Positions 1 to 7,231 of a stretch of DNA of 64,000 bases are shown here, in pieces. The position numbers and the translations under genes were made by a program. The notes under the pieces are model-generated. The model ran no database searches. It was not told the origin of the DNA and saw only the letters and a list, made by a program, of their open reading frames with translations. Numbering within the stretch: the stretch's first letter is position 1; every line of letters starts with the position of its first letter. Source of the stretch: Leucobacter sp. CX169 (GTDB taxonomy: Bacteria; Actinomycetota; Actinomycetes; Actinomycetales; Microbacteriaceae); assembly GCF_017161405.1 (NCBI RefSeq), contig NZ_CP071051.1, positions 186,001-250,000 of the forward strand, in the 5' to 3' direction.

Positions 1-1
1 G

Positions 2-460
2 GCCATGATGGTCGCGACCGCGATCGCCATGATCCGCGGACGTAAGGGGCGCGACCGCACCGACTCCGCAGACACCGCAAGGCTCCCGATAATGCGTGTG
101 CTGCTGGACGGCTTCCTCGTGGGCCTCGCGACCGGCCTCGTCGGCGCAGGAGGCGGGTTCCTGATCGTGCCCGCACTCAACCTTCTCGGTGGGCTCCCCA
201 TGGCTGTTGCGATCGGCACCTCGCTGCTCGTCATCGTCATGAAGTCGGGGGCCGGTCTCGCCGGGTATCTATTCACCACTCGGCTCGATTGGCCTGTGGT
301 TCTCGCATTCACCGCCACCGCAGTTGCAGGTTCCTTCGTCGGCGTGAGGCTCGCAGGGCGGATCCCGGAGCGTGCACTGCGCAAAGGGTTCGGGTTCTTC
401 GTGCTCGCTATGGGTGCGTTCGTGCTCAGCCAGGAACTACCGGCTCTACTTTCAACCTGA
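2..460 (+). CDS. TauE/SafE-family membrane permease, C-terminal part (5' truncated by window)
   Basis: Reading frame is open from base 2, so the start lies outside the window; 152 codons remain. The visible part has about four hydrophobic segments, including a Gly-rich turn (LVGAGGGFLIVPAL) typical of the second repeat of the sulfite exporter TauE/SafE family (DUF81). Such permeases move small sulfur-containing anions or other organic anions across the membrane; the substrate cannot be read from sequence. The rhodanese 18 bp downstream on the same strand makes a sulfur-related role plausible, since the two are often neighbours. Confidence 0.85.
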   Translation, partial: AMMVATAIAMIRGRKGRDRTDSADTARLPIMRVLLDGFLVGLATGLVGAGGGFLIVPALNLLGGLPMAVAIGTSLLVIVMKSGAGLAGYLFTTRLDWPVVLAFTATAVAGSFVGVRLAGRIPERALRKGFGFFVLAMGAFVLSQELPALLST

Positions 461-478
461 CCTACTCATCGAGAAGAA

Positions 479-802
479 ATGGAAAAGCACATGAGCGTTT
501 TCTTCGATGTACGCACACCTGAAGAATGGGCTAATGGCCACCTCGAGGGCGCGCACCCTCTTGACTTCAATAGCGGCGACGTCGCGGCCGCGATCCCCTC
601 CCTCGACCCTTGCGGCGAGTACCTGGTCTACTGCAGATCCGGCAACCGCTCCGGTCAGGCGATGACGCTCATGCAGCAAGCCGGTATCGACAATGTCACG
701 AACCTCGGCTCACTCGAGGAAGCCGCCGAAATTACCGGCCTGAAGGTTGTCACCGATAGCGTTCACCTTCAGAACCGTGCAGATGAGACGACTGGCTCAT
801 GA
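479..802 (+). CDS. Single-domain rhodanese-like sulfurtransferase
   Basis: A 107-aa protein with one rhodanese fold. The active-site loop CRSGNRSG, with its catalytic Cys, is clear near residue 53, and the N-terminal DVRTPEEWANGH motif matches the family. It would carry persulfide sulfur in the cytoplasm. An alternative start at 491 (MSVFFDVRT) gives 103 aa. GAGAAG at 471-476 lies only 2 nt before 479 and 14 nt before 491, so the choice is uncertain. It follows the TauE/SafE gene by 18 bp and probably shares its transcript. No signal peptide is seen. Confidence 0.85.
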   Translation: MEKHMSVFFDVRTPEEWANGHLEGAHPLDFNSGDVAAAIPSLDPCGEYLVYCRSGNRSGQAMTLMQQAGIDNVTNLGSLEEAAEITGLKVVTDSVHLQNRADETTGS

Positions 803-1231
803 GTAATGGTTTGGGGCGCATCGGTACCTTGTCCTTCACGTATTTCTCAGTCGTCGACAAGTTCCGCGTGCTCCATCGAACCTTCGGTCTCGTCCGCATA
901 CCGGCCGTGACCAAGACACATCACACCATCAAATGACCAACGCCAAAATCACGAGCAAGCTCCCACGTCGTCCCCAGACTCATCAGCCACAAGCATCTCC
1001 TGCAGCACTTCCGGGATAACTGGGGTTCCCGCCGCCCCAGTCGAACCGCCAGGGACGAGATTGTTCCAAGGTCCTGCCTGGTAGCTCCGCGCCTCAATGT
1101 CGGACCCTCTAGCTAGCATGAGAGGCAAGGCACCGGTTCTGCTCAGGCGGATCGTAGCTGCCACACACCACGACTGAACGTGACCTCGGCATTTTCCGAC
1201 ACGTAGCCCGACGCCGGAGAACGGAACTGAG
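803..1231. other. 429-bp intergenic stretch, left edge of the defence island
   Basis: No gene is recognised here. Base composition becomes visibly less GC-rich. A minus-strand frame over about 949-1120 reads protein-like but matches no family I know and has no convincing start; it may be a gene remnant. No tRNA or attachment repeat was found. A weak ribosome-binding site (CGGAGAACGG) before 1232 belongs to the SLATT gene. Confidence 0.4.
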
Positions 1232-1828
1232 ATGACCGACCCTGAGACAACGCCCACGAACGAAAATCGCACACTCCTGATTGCGCAAATGCGTGAGGCA
1301 TATGGTCGCGCCGCGTACACCCACAAGACGCACGAGAAACAAGCCGACCTTTGCTTTCAAAGCCATCGCCGCCAGAAGCGTCTTCTGATCGCTCTCACCG
1401 TGATCAGTTCCGGTGCTTTCCTGAGTTCGCTGCTTGGAATCATTGCTGATAAGTCGTGGGCGGCGCTGATCACGTCGTTCATCGCGCTGTGCGTCACGGC
1501 AATCAATCTCGGCACGAAGACCTTCAAGTATGGTGAAGAAACTCAGAAGCACCGGGACACTGCTGCCCGGGTCTGGAATCTTCGCGAGTCGTATCAGTCC
1601 CTGATCGTCGATTTGTTGTCAGAAGCCCTCACCTTGGACGCGGGCCGTTCCGAGCGCGATCGCCTGCAGAAGGCAGCACTCGAGATCTATGGTGACGCAC
1701 CCAGAACAACCTTTAAGGCGTACACCAAAGCGCAAGACGCCCTCAAGAACCGTGAGGATCTCACCTTTTCTGAGCAGGAACTCGACTTGCTCCTGCCTGC
1801 TGCGCTGCGAACTAGAAAGGAGGGCTAA
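1232..1828 (+). CDS. SLATT-domain two-TM protein, predicted CBASS-type membrane effector
   Basis: A 198-aa protein: soluble N-terminal helix, two adjacent hydrophobic helices at about residues 50-71 and 74-94, then a long charged cytoplasmic tail. This is the layout of SLATT (SMODS and SLOG-associating two-TM) proteins, proposed to form pores and kill or arrest the cell when triggered by a nucleotide second messenger. Its stop is only 3 bp before the SMODS nucleotidyltransferase start, the usual two-gene arrangement. Codon usage is more AT-rich than in the flanking genes, consistent with transfer. Because the partner is disrupted, the effector is probably silent here unless a signal comes from elsewhere. 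Confidence 0.8.
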   Translation: MTDPETTPTNENRTLLIAQMREAYGRAAYTHKTHEKQADLCFQSHRRQKRLLIALTVISSGAFLSSLLGIIADKSWAALITSFIALCVTAINLGTKTFKYGEETQKHRDTAARVWNLRESYQSLIVDLLSEALTLDAGRSERDRLQKAALEIYGDAPRTTFKAYTKAQDALKNREDLTFSEQELDLLLPAALRTRKEG

Positions 1829-2674
1829 CCCATGCAGGTCAGTGACATTTTCGACGGATTCCTCACTAATCTCAAGGTCGACAATCGGGAGGCGATCGCA
1901 ACTCGGCGCGACGAAATCGCGAAAGCCCTTAACAAAGAGTTCCGTTCCCTTGACGGCTCCACCAACAACCAGATGATGGTCGGCTCTTACGGGCGGGGAA
2001 CCGCCATCCGCGGCATCTCAGACCTGGATATGGTCTACGTTCTCCCGGCTTCCATTCGAGACTCTTATACCAGTGACACCGGACCCACCAGTATTCTTAC
2101 GCGCACGCGCACGGCGGTCCTTGGCCGGTACAGTAGCACCGACATTCGCGTCGATCAGTGCGTCGTTGTTGTCCAATTCCAGAACTTCAAGTTCGAAGTG
2201 CAGCCAGTGTTCGAAAATGATGACAAATCATTCTCATACCCAGACACGTACGCGAAATCGTGGAAGGTTACGAAACCCCGCGATGAAATCGAGACGATCC
2301 GCACATACGACTCACTCACTGGCGGAAATCTTCGCAATCTTTGCAAGATGATCCGCGCCTGGAAGAACACGCACGGTGTAGTCATGGGTGGCCTCCTGAT
2401 CGATACTCTTGCCTACAACTTTTTCCAGAACACGACCGACTACAACGACGTCAGCACCGTGACTTACGACTACATGATCCGAGACTTCTTCAAGTTCCTC
2501 GCCGAAGAAGAAGATCATGAGTACTACGCGGCGCTCGGAAGCCGGCAACGGGTCACCGTCAAGAAGCGATTTCAGCGCAAAGCTAAGAAGGCCTACGAGT
2601 TCTGCCTCACCGCCATAGAAGCCGAAGGGAAGTCCACCGCCAACAAGAAGTGGAAGGCCGTCTTCGGAAAAGCC

Positions 2675-2677
2675 GTG
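2675..2677. repeat. 3-bp target-site duplication (GTG), left copy
   Basis: GTG here and at 3959-3961 flank the element. In the CD-NTase frame it is codon 282 (Val). A 3-bp duplication is normal for many IS3-family elements. Confidence 0.85.
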
Positions 2678-2703
2678 GGGTCTGCTGAAGCTTTGCTTGA
2701 GTC
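2678..2703 (+). repeat. Left terminal inverted repeat of the IS3-family element
   Basis: Begins GGGTCTGCTG and ends TTTGCTTGAGTC. It matches the inverted complement of 3933-3958 at 22 of 26 positions, the four differences being consecutive in the middle. Confidence 0.9.
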
Positions 2704-2712
2704 GGAGTGTTT

Positions 2713-3600
2713 TTATGCTGCCAACTCGACAGCATCCACCATTATCGCCTCAAACTCGACCGGCGTCAGCTTCCCGAGCCCACGCTGCCTGCGTTTGCGG
2801 TGATACTTCCCCTCAATCCACGACACGATCGCTAACCTGAGCTCTCTCCGAGTCGCCCACACCTTTCGGTCGAGCACGTTCTTCTGCAACAGCGAGAAGA
2901 ACGATTCCATCGCCGCGTTGTCCCCGGCAGCACCAACCCTTCCCATTGACCCCAACAGCTGGTGACGCTGTAGCGCGCGACAAAATTTCTTCGACCCAAA
3001 TTGAGATCCCCGGTCGGAATGGACCACCACATTCGTCGGATTCCCCCGCTGCATGACCGCGTTCTCCAACGCTCTCACTGCAAGGGATGCTTTCATTCGG
3101 TCATCGATCGCGTAGCCGACGATCCGGTTCGACCACACGTCTTTCACCGCGCAGAGATACAATTTGCCCTCATGCGCAGTCTGATGTTCAGTGATGTCGG
3201 TGAGCCAGCGCTTATTCGGAGTGCTTGCCGTGAAATCACGTTGTACGAGATCGTCGTGCACCGGCGGCAACGCTTTCCGATACCTACCGCGTCGTTTTGT
3301 GATCACTGACCGAATGTCGGCGACATGGCAGAGTCGCCACACGCGCCGCTCCGATACCCGGTAACCGAGCGCTTGCAGTTCGTCAGCGAGGAACCTATAC
3401 CCGAACTCGGGATCATCCTCATGCAGTTCACGGAGCACCCCGATCAGGTGCTGCTCTTCGATCTCGCGTGCCGAGCAGGGCTGCTTCAACCATTGGTAGT
3501 AGGCCTGCTCGCTGAACCCGAGTACCCGGCACGTCACTGCGACGGGCACCCTGATAGAGGCACCCGTCGCAGCCAGCTCTTGGACGAGCGGGTAGATCAT
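2713..3600 (-). CDS. IS3-family transposase OrfB (DDE integrase core)
   Basis: 295 aa. An N-terminal HTH_21-like region (residues about 40-100) is followed by an rve integrase core. The catalytic acids are visible in RWLTDITEH (D), VVVHSDRGSQF (D) and NAAMESFFS (E). Its ATG overlaps the orfA stop as ATGA at 3597-3600. Just upstream on the coding strand is CCCCCAAAATGA, which could support programmed -1 frameshifting to make the OrfAB fusion usual in IS3 elements. The C terminus ends 10 bp inside the left inverted repeat. It appears intact. Confidence 0.93.
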   Translation of the reverse strand: MIYPLVQELAATGASIRVPVAVTCRVLGFSEQAYYQWLKQPCSAREIEEQHLIGVLRELHEDDPEFGYRFLADELQALGYRVSERRVWRLCHVADIRSVITKRRGRYRKALPPVHDDLVQRDFTASTPNKRWLTDITEHQTAHEGKLYLCAVKDVWSNRIVGYAIDDRMKASLAVRALENAVMQRGNPTNVVVHSDRGSQFGSKKFCRALQRHQLLGSMGRVGAAGDNAAMESFFSLLQKNVLDRKVWATRRELRLAIVSWIEGKYHRKRRQRGLGKLTPVEFEAIMVDAVELAA

Positions 3601-3887
3601 TTTGGGGGCGTAATGTGCGCCTGCGACAAATAGGCTGCCGCACGGCGGAGCACTTCGTTTTCCATCTCGAGCTCCCGAATACGTTTCAATGCTTGCCGCA
3701 TCTCGCGCTGCTCCTCGGGATCTTTCGACGGAGTCATCCCATACGTTTTGAACCTTGCGTCTTGGATCCATGCGCTCAGCGCGGACTTCGAGACACCAAG
3801 ATCTCGGCACACTTGTTTCTGCGAAATTCCGGACTCCACGAGCCCGACAGCGTCACGCTTGAACTCTTCGCTGTACTTGACCGGCAT
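3597..3887 (-). CDS. IS3-family transposase OrfA (HTH_Tnp_1)
   Basis: 96 aa from the ATG at 3887. It has an N-terminal helix-turn-helix (SGISQKQVCRDLGVSKSALS) for binding the element ends and a C-terminal leucine-zipper-like helix (IRELEMENEVLRRAAAYL). The start at 3887 is preferred because GGAAGG lies 9 nt upstream; an ATG at 3896 would add three residues but has the same GGAAGG directly abutting it. The stop overlaps the orfB start. Confidence 0.9.
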   Translation of the reverse strand: MPVKYSEEFKRDAVGLVESGISQKQVCRDLGVSKSALSAWIQDARFKTYGMTPSKDPEEQREMRQALKRIRELEMENEVLRRAAAYLSQAHITPPK

Positions 3888-3932
3888 GACTGCCATCCTT
3901 CCAGCCCCGACCCCTCGATCGAAGCAGACTTG

Positions 3933-3958
3933 GACTCAAGCAAACCGACAGCAGACCC
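3933..3958 (-). repeat. Right terminal inverted repeat of the IS3-family element
   Basis: Inverted copy of 2678-2703. It lies upstream of orfA and is followed directly by the second GTG target copy at 3959-3961. Confidence 0.9.
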
Positions 3959-4402
3959 GTGCCCTCCTCCGACACGGTCAAAGCATCCCGTGAAGTCTAC
4001 GCTTTCGACGACTCTGAACAGTTTATCGAGGACCGCTATCCCGTCGATATTCGGTATGCACTAACGTTCGACTGCAAGGTCAGCCAGGACGGATTCCGGA
4101 CCCACTGGCTCCGCGAAATGATCCGCAGCAAACTTCCCCTGCTCACATCCAAGAGTCTCGACTTCAGCGTCATCGAGTGCGAAGTGCCGAAGCCGTATGA
4201 ACTGAAATGGAAGGTCCTCAACCAAGGCGACGAAGCCGAACGGCGTAACTGCATACGCGGACAAATCATCCCTGGTAGCAAATCCAACGGCCACCATGAA
4301 GCCACACAATTCCGGGGTGAACACTACGTCGAGTGCTATGCCATCAAGGACGGTGTCGTGGTTGCCAGAGGCCGGGTTGAGGTCCCAATCACCACCGCCT
4401 AG
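3959..4402 (+). pseudogene. SMODS CD-NTase, detached 3' part carrying the AGS-C sensor domain
   Basis: After the right GTG duplication, codons from 3962 to the stop at 4402 (146 aa) continue the CD-NTase. The segment LKWKVLNQGDEAE, then RGQI, then HYVECYAIKDG, then VPI is the pattern of the adenylyl/guanylyl and SMODS C-terminal sensor domain (AGS-C). That domain is found in CD-NTases that use a built-in sensor. The GTG at 3959 could start a small orphan protein, but no ribosome-binding site precedes it, so it is best read as the stranded half of the cyclase gene. Confidence 0.85.
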
Positions 4403-4591
4403 CCGGCAACCGTAGCACTGGAGGATAGGGATCGCATTGACCCAGGATTCATCGGTCGCGCCACGGGGTCGATCCGGTCGCTAGCAGCATCAGTGCAGCG
4501 ATGATCCGGTCCAGGATCATCCAGTTCCAGTGATCGCAAGTACGACCGGCATTCATCAGCAATCAAGCACAACGAGGCCTCCGGCGAAGCG
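4403..4591. other. Gene-free stretch between the cyclase remnant and the HTH fragment
   Basis: Nothing recognisable apart from short GATC-rich palindromic runs. It belongs to the same lower-GC island. Confidence 0.4.
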
Positions 4592-4987
4592 TCAAACAGA
4601 GGGGAAACGTGGTACACCTGCCACCGCACGGGATGGACGTAACTCAACTCCAGCGGCACGAAGATAACTGCCGACCGTCGTCGCAGACACACAGAGCTCA
4701 CCACCGATTTGCGACAACGTTTCGCCTGCCAAGTAGCGCTCCCTCGCGATACCGACCCCTACTTCGTCAAGGCCTTGATTGCGTAGTCGCACTCCTGACT
4801 TCCGAAGGTTGTGCGTTACGGTCTCACGAGCGACACCGATGCGCTTCGCCACATTTTTCAGGGATAATCCTGACTCATACAGTTCACGCATTTGATTCAC
4901 CATCTCAGGGGTGACCGTGTTTCGAAGCTTCTCAATCGACTGTACAACGGGGCCTCGTTCATCCGTGATCGAGGCCCCAGACCCCAC
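4592..4987 (-). pseudogene. Recombinase-like tandem helix-turn-helix protein, probable fragment
   Basis: About 131 aa if started at the GTG at 4987. Two consecutive HTH units are visible: MRELYESGLSLKNVAKRIGV with RETVTHNLRKSG, and RERYLAGETLSQIGGELCV with SATTVGSYLRAAG. This tandem arrangement closes many actinobacterial serine recombinases, but the catalytic N-terminal domain is absent and no good ribosome-binding site precedes the frame. I read it as the tail of a decayed integrase/resolvase that may once have mobilised the island. A genuine small HTH protein remains possible. Confidence 0.55.
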
Positions 4988-5083
4988 CTGCCTATCGACG
5001 CCGATCCCCGAACTCGCCCGTGAAATCAACGATCTCAACGCATGTGACGAGTTTCGAACGTCATCCAGGTAGGAGCACCACGG

Positions 5084-5116
5084 AAACCCTCGTCGCGAAA
5101 GCGCCGGGGGTTTTTT
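5084..5116 (+). terminator. Intrinsic terminator with GAAA tetraloop
   Basis: AAACCCTCG pairs with CGGGGGTTT. An inner CGC-GAAA-GCG tetraloop hairpin is separated from it by one T/C mismatch, and the hairpin runs into six T residues. It would stop plus-strand transcription. No complete plus-strand gene lies just upstream; a frame ending TAG at 5070-5072 (ending NACDEFRTSSR) could be the 3' scar of a gene cut off by island insertion. Confidence 0.7.
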
Positions 5117-5204
5117 GGTGTTTGGGGCGAGGGCGACGCGGCTGGGATTTGGGCCAGGCGGGGCATCGTCGCAAGTTCCGCAGTGAGAGTAAGGCGGTCC
5201 TCCC

Positions 5205-5333
5205 GTGAGTATCCTCCCGTCGACCGCGGTGCGTCCAGCCGCTAGTCTGCTGCTCAGCGGCTGCGCCGCGAGCACGACGGCGCTGCAGGAGAAGACCGGG
5301 ATCGACTCTTCCATCAGCGCGGTCGTGCAGTAG
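5205..5333 (+). CDS. Tiny lipoprotein-like peptide (42 aa), uncertain
   Basis: The GTG at 5205 has AAGGCGG 7 nt upstream. The peptide has a hydrophobic stretch ending in a lipobox-like LLLSGCAAS (Cys near residue 20) and a short tail. It stops 8 bp before the LuxR gene. It could be a real mini-lipoprotein or the remnant of a lost binding-protein gene. The N-terminal region has only one positive charge, which weakens the signal-peptide reading. Confidence 0.3.
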   Translation: MSILPSTAVRPAASLLLSGCAASTTALQEKTGIDSSISAVVQ

Positions 5334-5341
5334 GGGGAACC

Positions 5342-6019
5342 GTGATCAGCTACGAGAGCTTTCTGCAGTTCGGCCGCGAAACGAACTCGTCCGCGCAAGT
5401 GAGCCGAGCGGCGACCGGGCTCCTCGACGTCACCGCGTTCGCAAGCGTGGCCGTGACCTATGCACCATCCGGGGTCAACCGGCACCAAGTGCTGTTCTCG
5501 CACGGGTACTCACGTGACAATATGCTGCATCTCAGTACCGACTATGTGGTGAGTGATCCCCACTATCGACAGATCGCTGCGGCGAAGGTGCCGCCGACCT
5601 GGCGAGATACTGGCTTCGGAACGAGCTATAGCGCCCGGACTTGGCTTATGCCGTCCGGGTATCGAGACGGCGTCTCGATGGCGATACACGATGACGAGTT
5701 CGGCGAGGTGGGCTCGGTGCATGCGAACTCCTTTGACGATGGGATCGACGAAGTTCAGGTCGGAGCGGTGCTCGCGCTTGGAAGCTACCTCTCGACGCTC
5801 TTTCACGAGCGGCGACGAAGTGATCAGTTGCAGCTGACGGCGCGCGAGATTGAAGTGATTGGTCTCGTGGCGCAGGGTGCGAGCAACCCGGAGATCGCCG
5901 AGCAGCTGCACCTATCGCGCAGCACCGTCGGCACTCATATCGAGAATATCCTCCGCAAGACGGGCGCTCGTTCGCGAGTCGATATCGCGGTGGACGCGGT
6001 GCGTCGAGGCCTCGTCTAG
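5342..6019 (+). CDS. LuxR-family transcriptional regulator
   Basis: 225 aa, GTG start. The C-terminal 61 residues form a GerE/LuxR HTH (LTAREIEVIGLVAQGASNPE then STVGTHIENIL). The N-terminal 150 residues look like a GAF/PAS-type ligand-sensing domain, with no receiver aspartate pattern, so it is not an obvious two-component regulator. It sits directly upstream of, and co-oriented with, an ABC importer and amidase, and probably controls them. The intergenic palindrome GGTCAGTTGACC (6052-6063) is a candidate target. The inducer is unknown. Confidence 0.85.
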   Translation: MISYESFLQFGRETNSSAQVSRAATGLLDVTAFASVAVTYAPSGVNRHQVLFSHGYSRDNMLHLSTDYVVSDPHYRQIAAAKVPPTWRDTGFGTSYSARTWLMPSGYRDGVSMAIHDDEFGEVGSVHANSFDDGIDEVQVGAVLALGSYLSTLFHERRRSDQLQLTAREIEVIGLVAQGASNPEIAEQLHLSRSTVGTHIENILRKTGARSRVDIAVDAVRRGLV

Positions 6020-6051
6020 GCGCCATCTGTGCGCTTCTGCGCGCAGAATTA

Positions 6052-6063
6052 GGTCAGTTGACC
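6052..6063. promoter_or_regulatory. Palindrome GGTCAGTTGACC, candidate LuxR target
   Basis: A perfect 5-2-5 inverted repeat 114 bp before the importer gene. TTGACC at its right end could act as a -35 element; no convincing -10 was found. Assignment to the upstream LuxR protein is inference from position. Confidence 0.4.
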
Positions 6064-6165
6064 GATTGAGTGCAGCGACGGTGTCTGGCTCAATAAGTGG
6101 TGCCCAAGACAATGACGTCTGCTGCACGAAGGCTGTGCTGCAGCCTGAGCACTATGGAGGCCCTC

Positions 6166-7188
6166 GTGGGGCGCACACTCAAGAACACCGACCGCAGGAT
6201 CCACGCAAGGCGCGTGCTGACCGCGCTCGCCGCAGGCGCAGCACTCGCCCTGACCGCGTGCACCAGCGCGGCAGATGTCAATACCAACGCTGCAGGGAGC
6301 GACGCGGTCGCGGCGCCGACCTCGAAGAAGATTGCGTTCGATTACCCATTCACCTCGCTCGCCTTGTACTCGAGCCTCGTCGACATGATGACTGAGCGGG
6401 CCGAGGAGCTCGGGTACACGGTCGTGACCACCGATGACCAGGCCAGCCTCGACAAGCAGATCACCAACCTGAACGGGCTGGCGACCTCGGACGTCGCGGC
6501 GGTCGTGTCGTTTCCGATGGAACCTGCCGCGGTGACCAACATCATGACCCAGATGCAGGGCAAGGGCATCAAATGGGTGACCTACGGAACGCACATTGAC
6601 GGCGAGGACGGCTCGATTGACTTCGCCGGTGAAGCGACTGCACGGGCACAGGTCGAAGCCTTCGTCGCCTGGGCTGCGGAAAACGACGTGCAGTCCGGGA
6701 CCGTCCTGCTGACCGTGTTTGAAAACGACGACCTTGGCCGGAGCCGGTCCGTAGGCATGCGCGAGGCGATGGCAGAGCTTGCCCCGCAATTCACGGTCGT
6801 GGAACAGTCCGCGGCGAACTCCGAGGACGGGCTGGCAGCGGGCCGCGCTGAGCTCGCGAAGAACCCGGACCTGGTCGGCGCGCTCGGTCTGAACGACGAT
6901 GCGACCCTCGGGCTTGCGCAGGCGAGCAAGGAATTTGGCAAGGTGCCGAGCGACGTGTTCTATCTCGGGGGAAACGATGGTTCACCTCAGGTGCTGGAGA
7001 TGATGCAGCGTGGTGACTCCGTCATTCGCTCGACGATCGCACTGGATACGGCAGCCACCGGCCGTGCGCTTGCGGAAATGCCTATCGAGCTCATCGAGGG
7101 AACCGGGCCGGGCACCTTCGTTGCGAAGTTCGAGCTGGTCACCGCAGGAAGCCCCGAGCTGGACAAGTTGCTCGGCGCGGCCAGCTAG
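6166..7188 (+). CDS. Sugar-type ABC transporter substrate-binding lipoprotein
   Basis: 340 aa from the GTG at 6166, chosen because GGAGG lies 5 nt upstream; an ATG 12 bp earlier lacks a ribosome-binding site. A signal peptide with lipobox LTAC (Cys about residue 32) would anchor it outside the membrane. The rest is a periplasmic-binding-protein-like domain of the ribose/galactose type (Peripla_BP_4), with GLNDDATLG and LGGNDGSP segments typical of the fold. It heads an operon with an RbsA-like ATPase and RbsC-like permease. The downstream amidase suggests the ligand may be an amide rather than a simple sugar; that is inference. Confidence 0.88.
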   Translation: MGRTLKNTDRRIHARRVLTALAAGAALALTACTSAADVNTNAAGSDAVAAPTSKKIAFDYPFTSLALYSSLVDMMTERAEELGYTVVTTDDQASLDKQITNLNGLATSDVAAVVSFPMEPAAVTNIMTQMQGKGIKWVTYGTHIDGEDGSIDFAGEATARAQVEAFVAWAAENDVQSGTVLLTVFENDDLGRSRSVGMREAMAELAPQFTVVEQSAANSEDGLAAGRAELAKNPDLVGALGLNDDATLGLAQASKEFGKVPSDVFYLGGNDGSPQVLEMMQRGDSVIRSTIALDTAATGRALAEMPIELIEGTGPGTFVAKFELVTAGSPELDKLLGAAS

Positions 7189-7231
7189 AACATCAATCCG
7201 TCGAGCGGTGAACAGGGAGAAGTGCCACCTA

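Larger units (their letters stand above)
1832..2803 (+). pseudogene. SMODS CD-NTase (CBASS cyclase), 5' part, interrupted by an IS3-family element
   Basis: Codons 1-282 (to base 2677) encode the nucleotidyltransferase core. The signature GSYGRGT is at residues 51-57, the metal-binding DLD at 64-66 and a likely third acidic residue in FEVQPVF (E122). This family makes cyclic oligonucleotides in anti-phage signalling. After base 2677 the frame runs into the insertion sequence and stops at 2803, replacing the sensor domain with about 41 foreign residues. Removing the element and one copy of the GTG duplication joins this frame exactly to 3962-4402, giving an intact 428-aa protein. Whether the truncated core keeps any activity is unknown. 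Confidence 0.88.
2678..3958 (-). mobile_element. IS3-family insertion sequence, complete, 1281 bp
   Basis: The ends are imperfect 26-bp inverted repeats: GGGTCTGCTG, four variable bases, then TTTGCTTGAGTC, at 2678-2703 and inverted at 3933-3958. It is flanked by a 3-bp direct repeat GTG (2675-2677 and 3959-3961). It carries overlapping orfA and orfB on the minus strand, and no inactivating lesion is visible in either. The precise duplication and intact genes suggest a recent insertion. The boundary is supported by the fact that excision restores a perfect CD-NTase reading frame. Family assignment rests on the orfA HTH plus orfB DDE layout; the subgroup is not determined. Confidence 0.93.

Noticed and set aside
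949-1326. Minus-strand 125-codon frame left of the SLATT gene
   Set aside because: Half of it lies opposite the start of the SLATT gene and the rest has no recognisable domain or start; at most a remnant.
2683-3953. Alternative IS boundaries beginning TGCTG and ending CAGCA
   Set aside because: These would match the common TG...CA ends but leave no target duplication. The 2678-3958 boundaries give a clean GTG duplication, longer inverted repeats and restore the CD-NTase frame.
5041-5073. tRNA-like TTCGAA arm (TGACG-AGTTTCGAA-CGTCA)
   Set aside because: The loop is 9 nt, not 7, and no acceptor, D or anticodon arms can be drawn on either strand.
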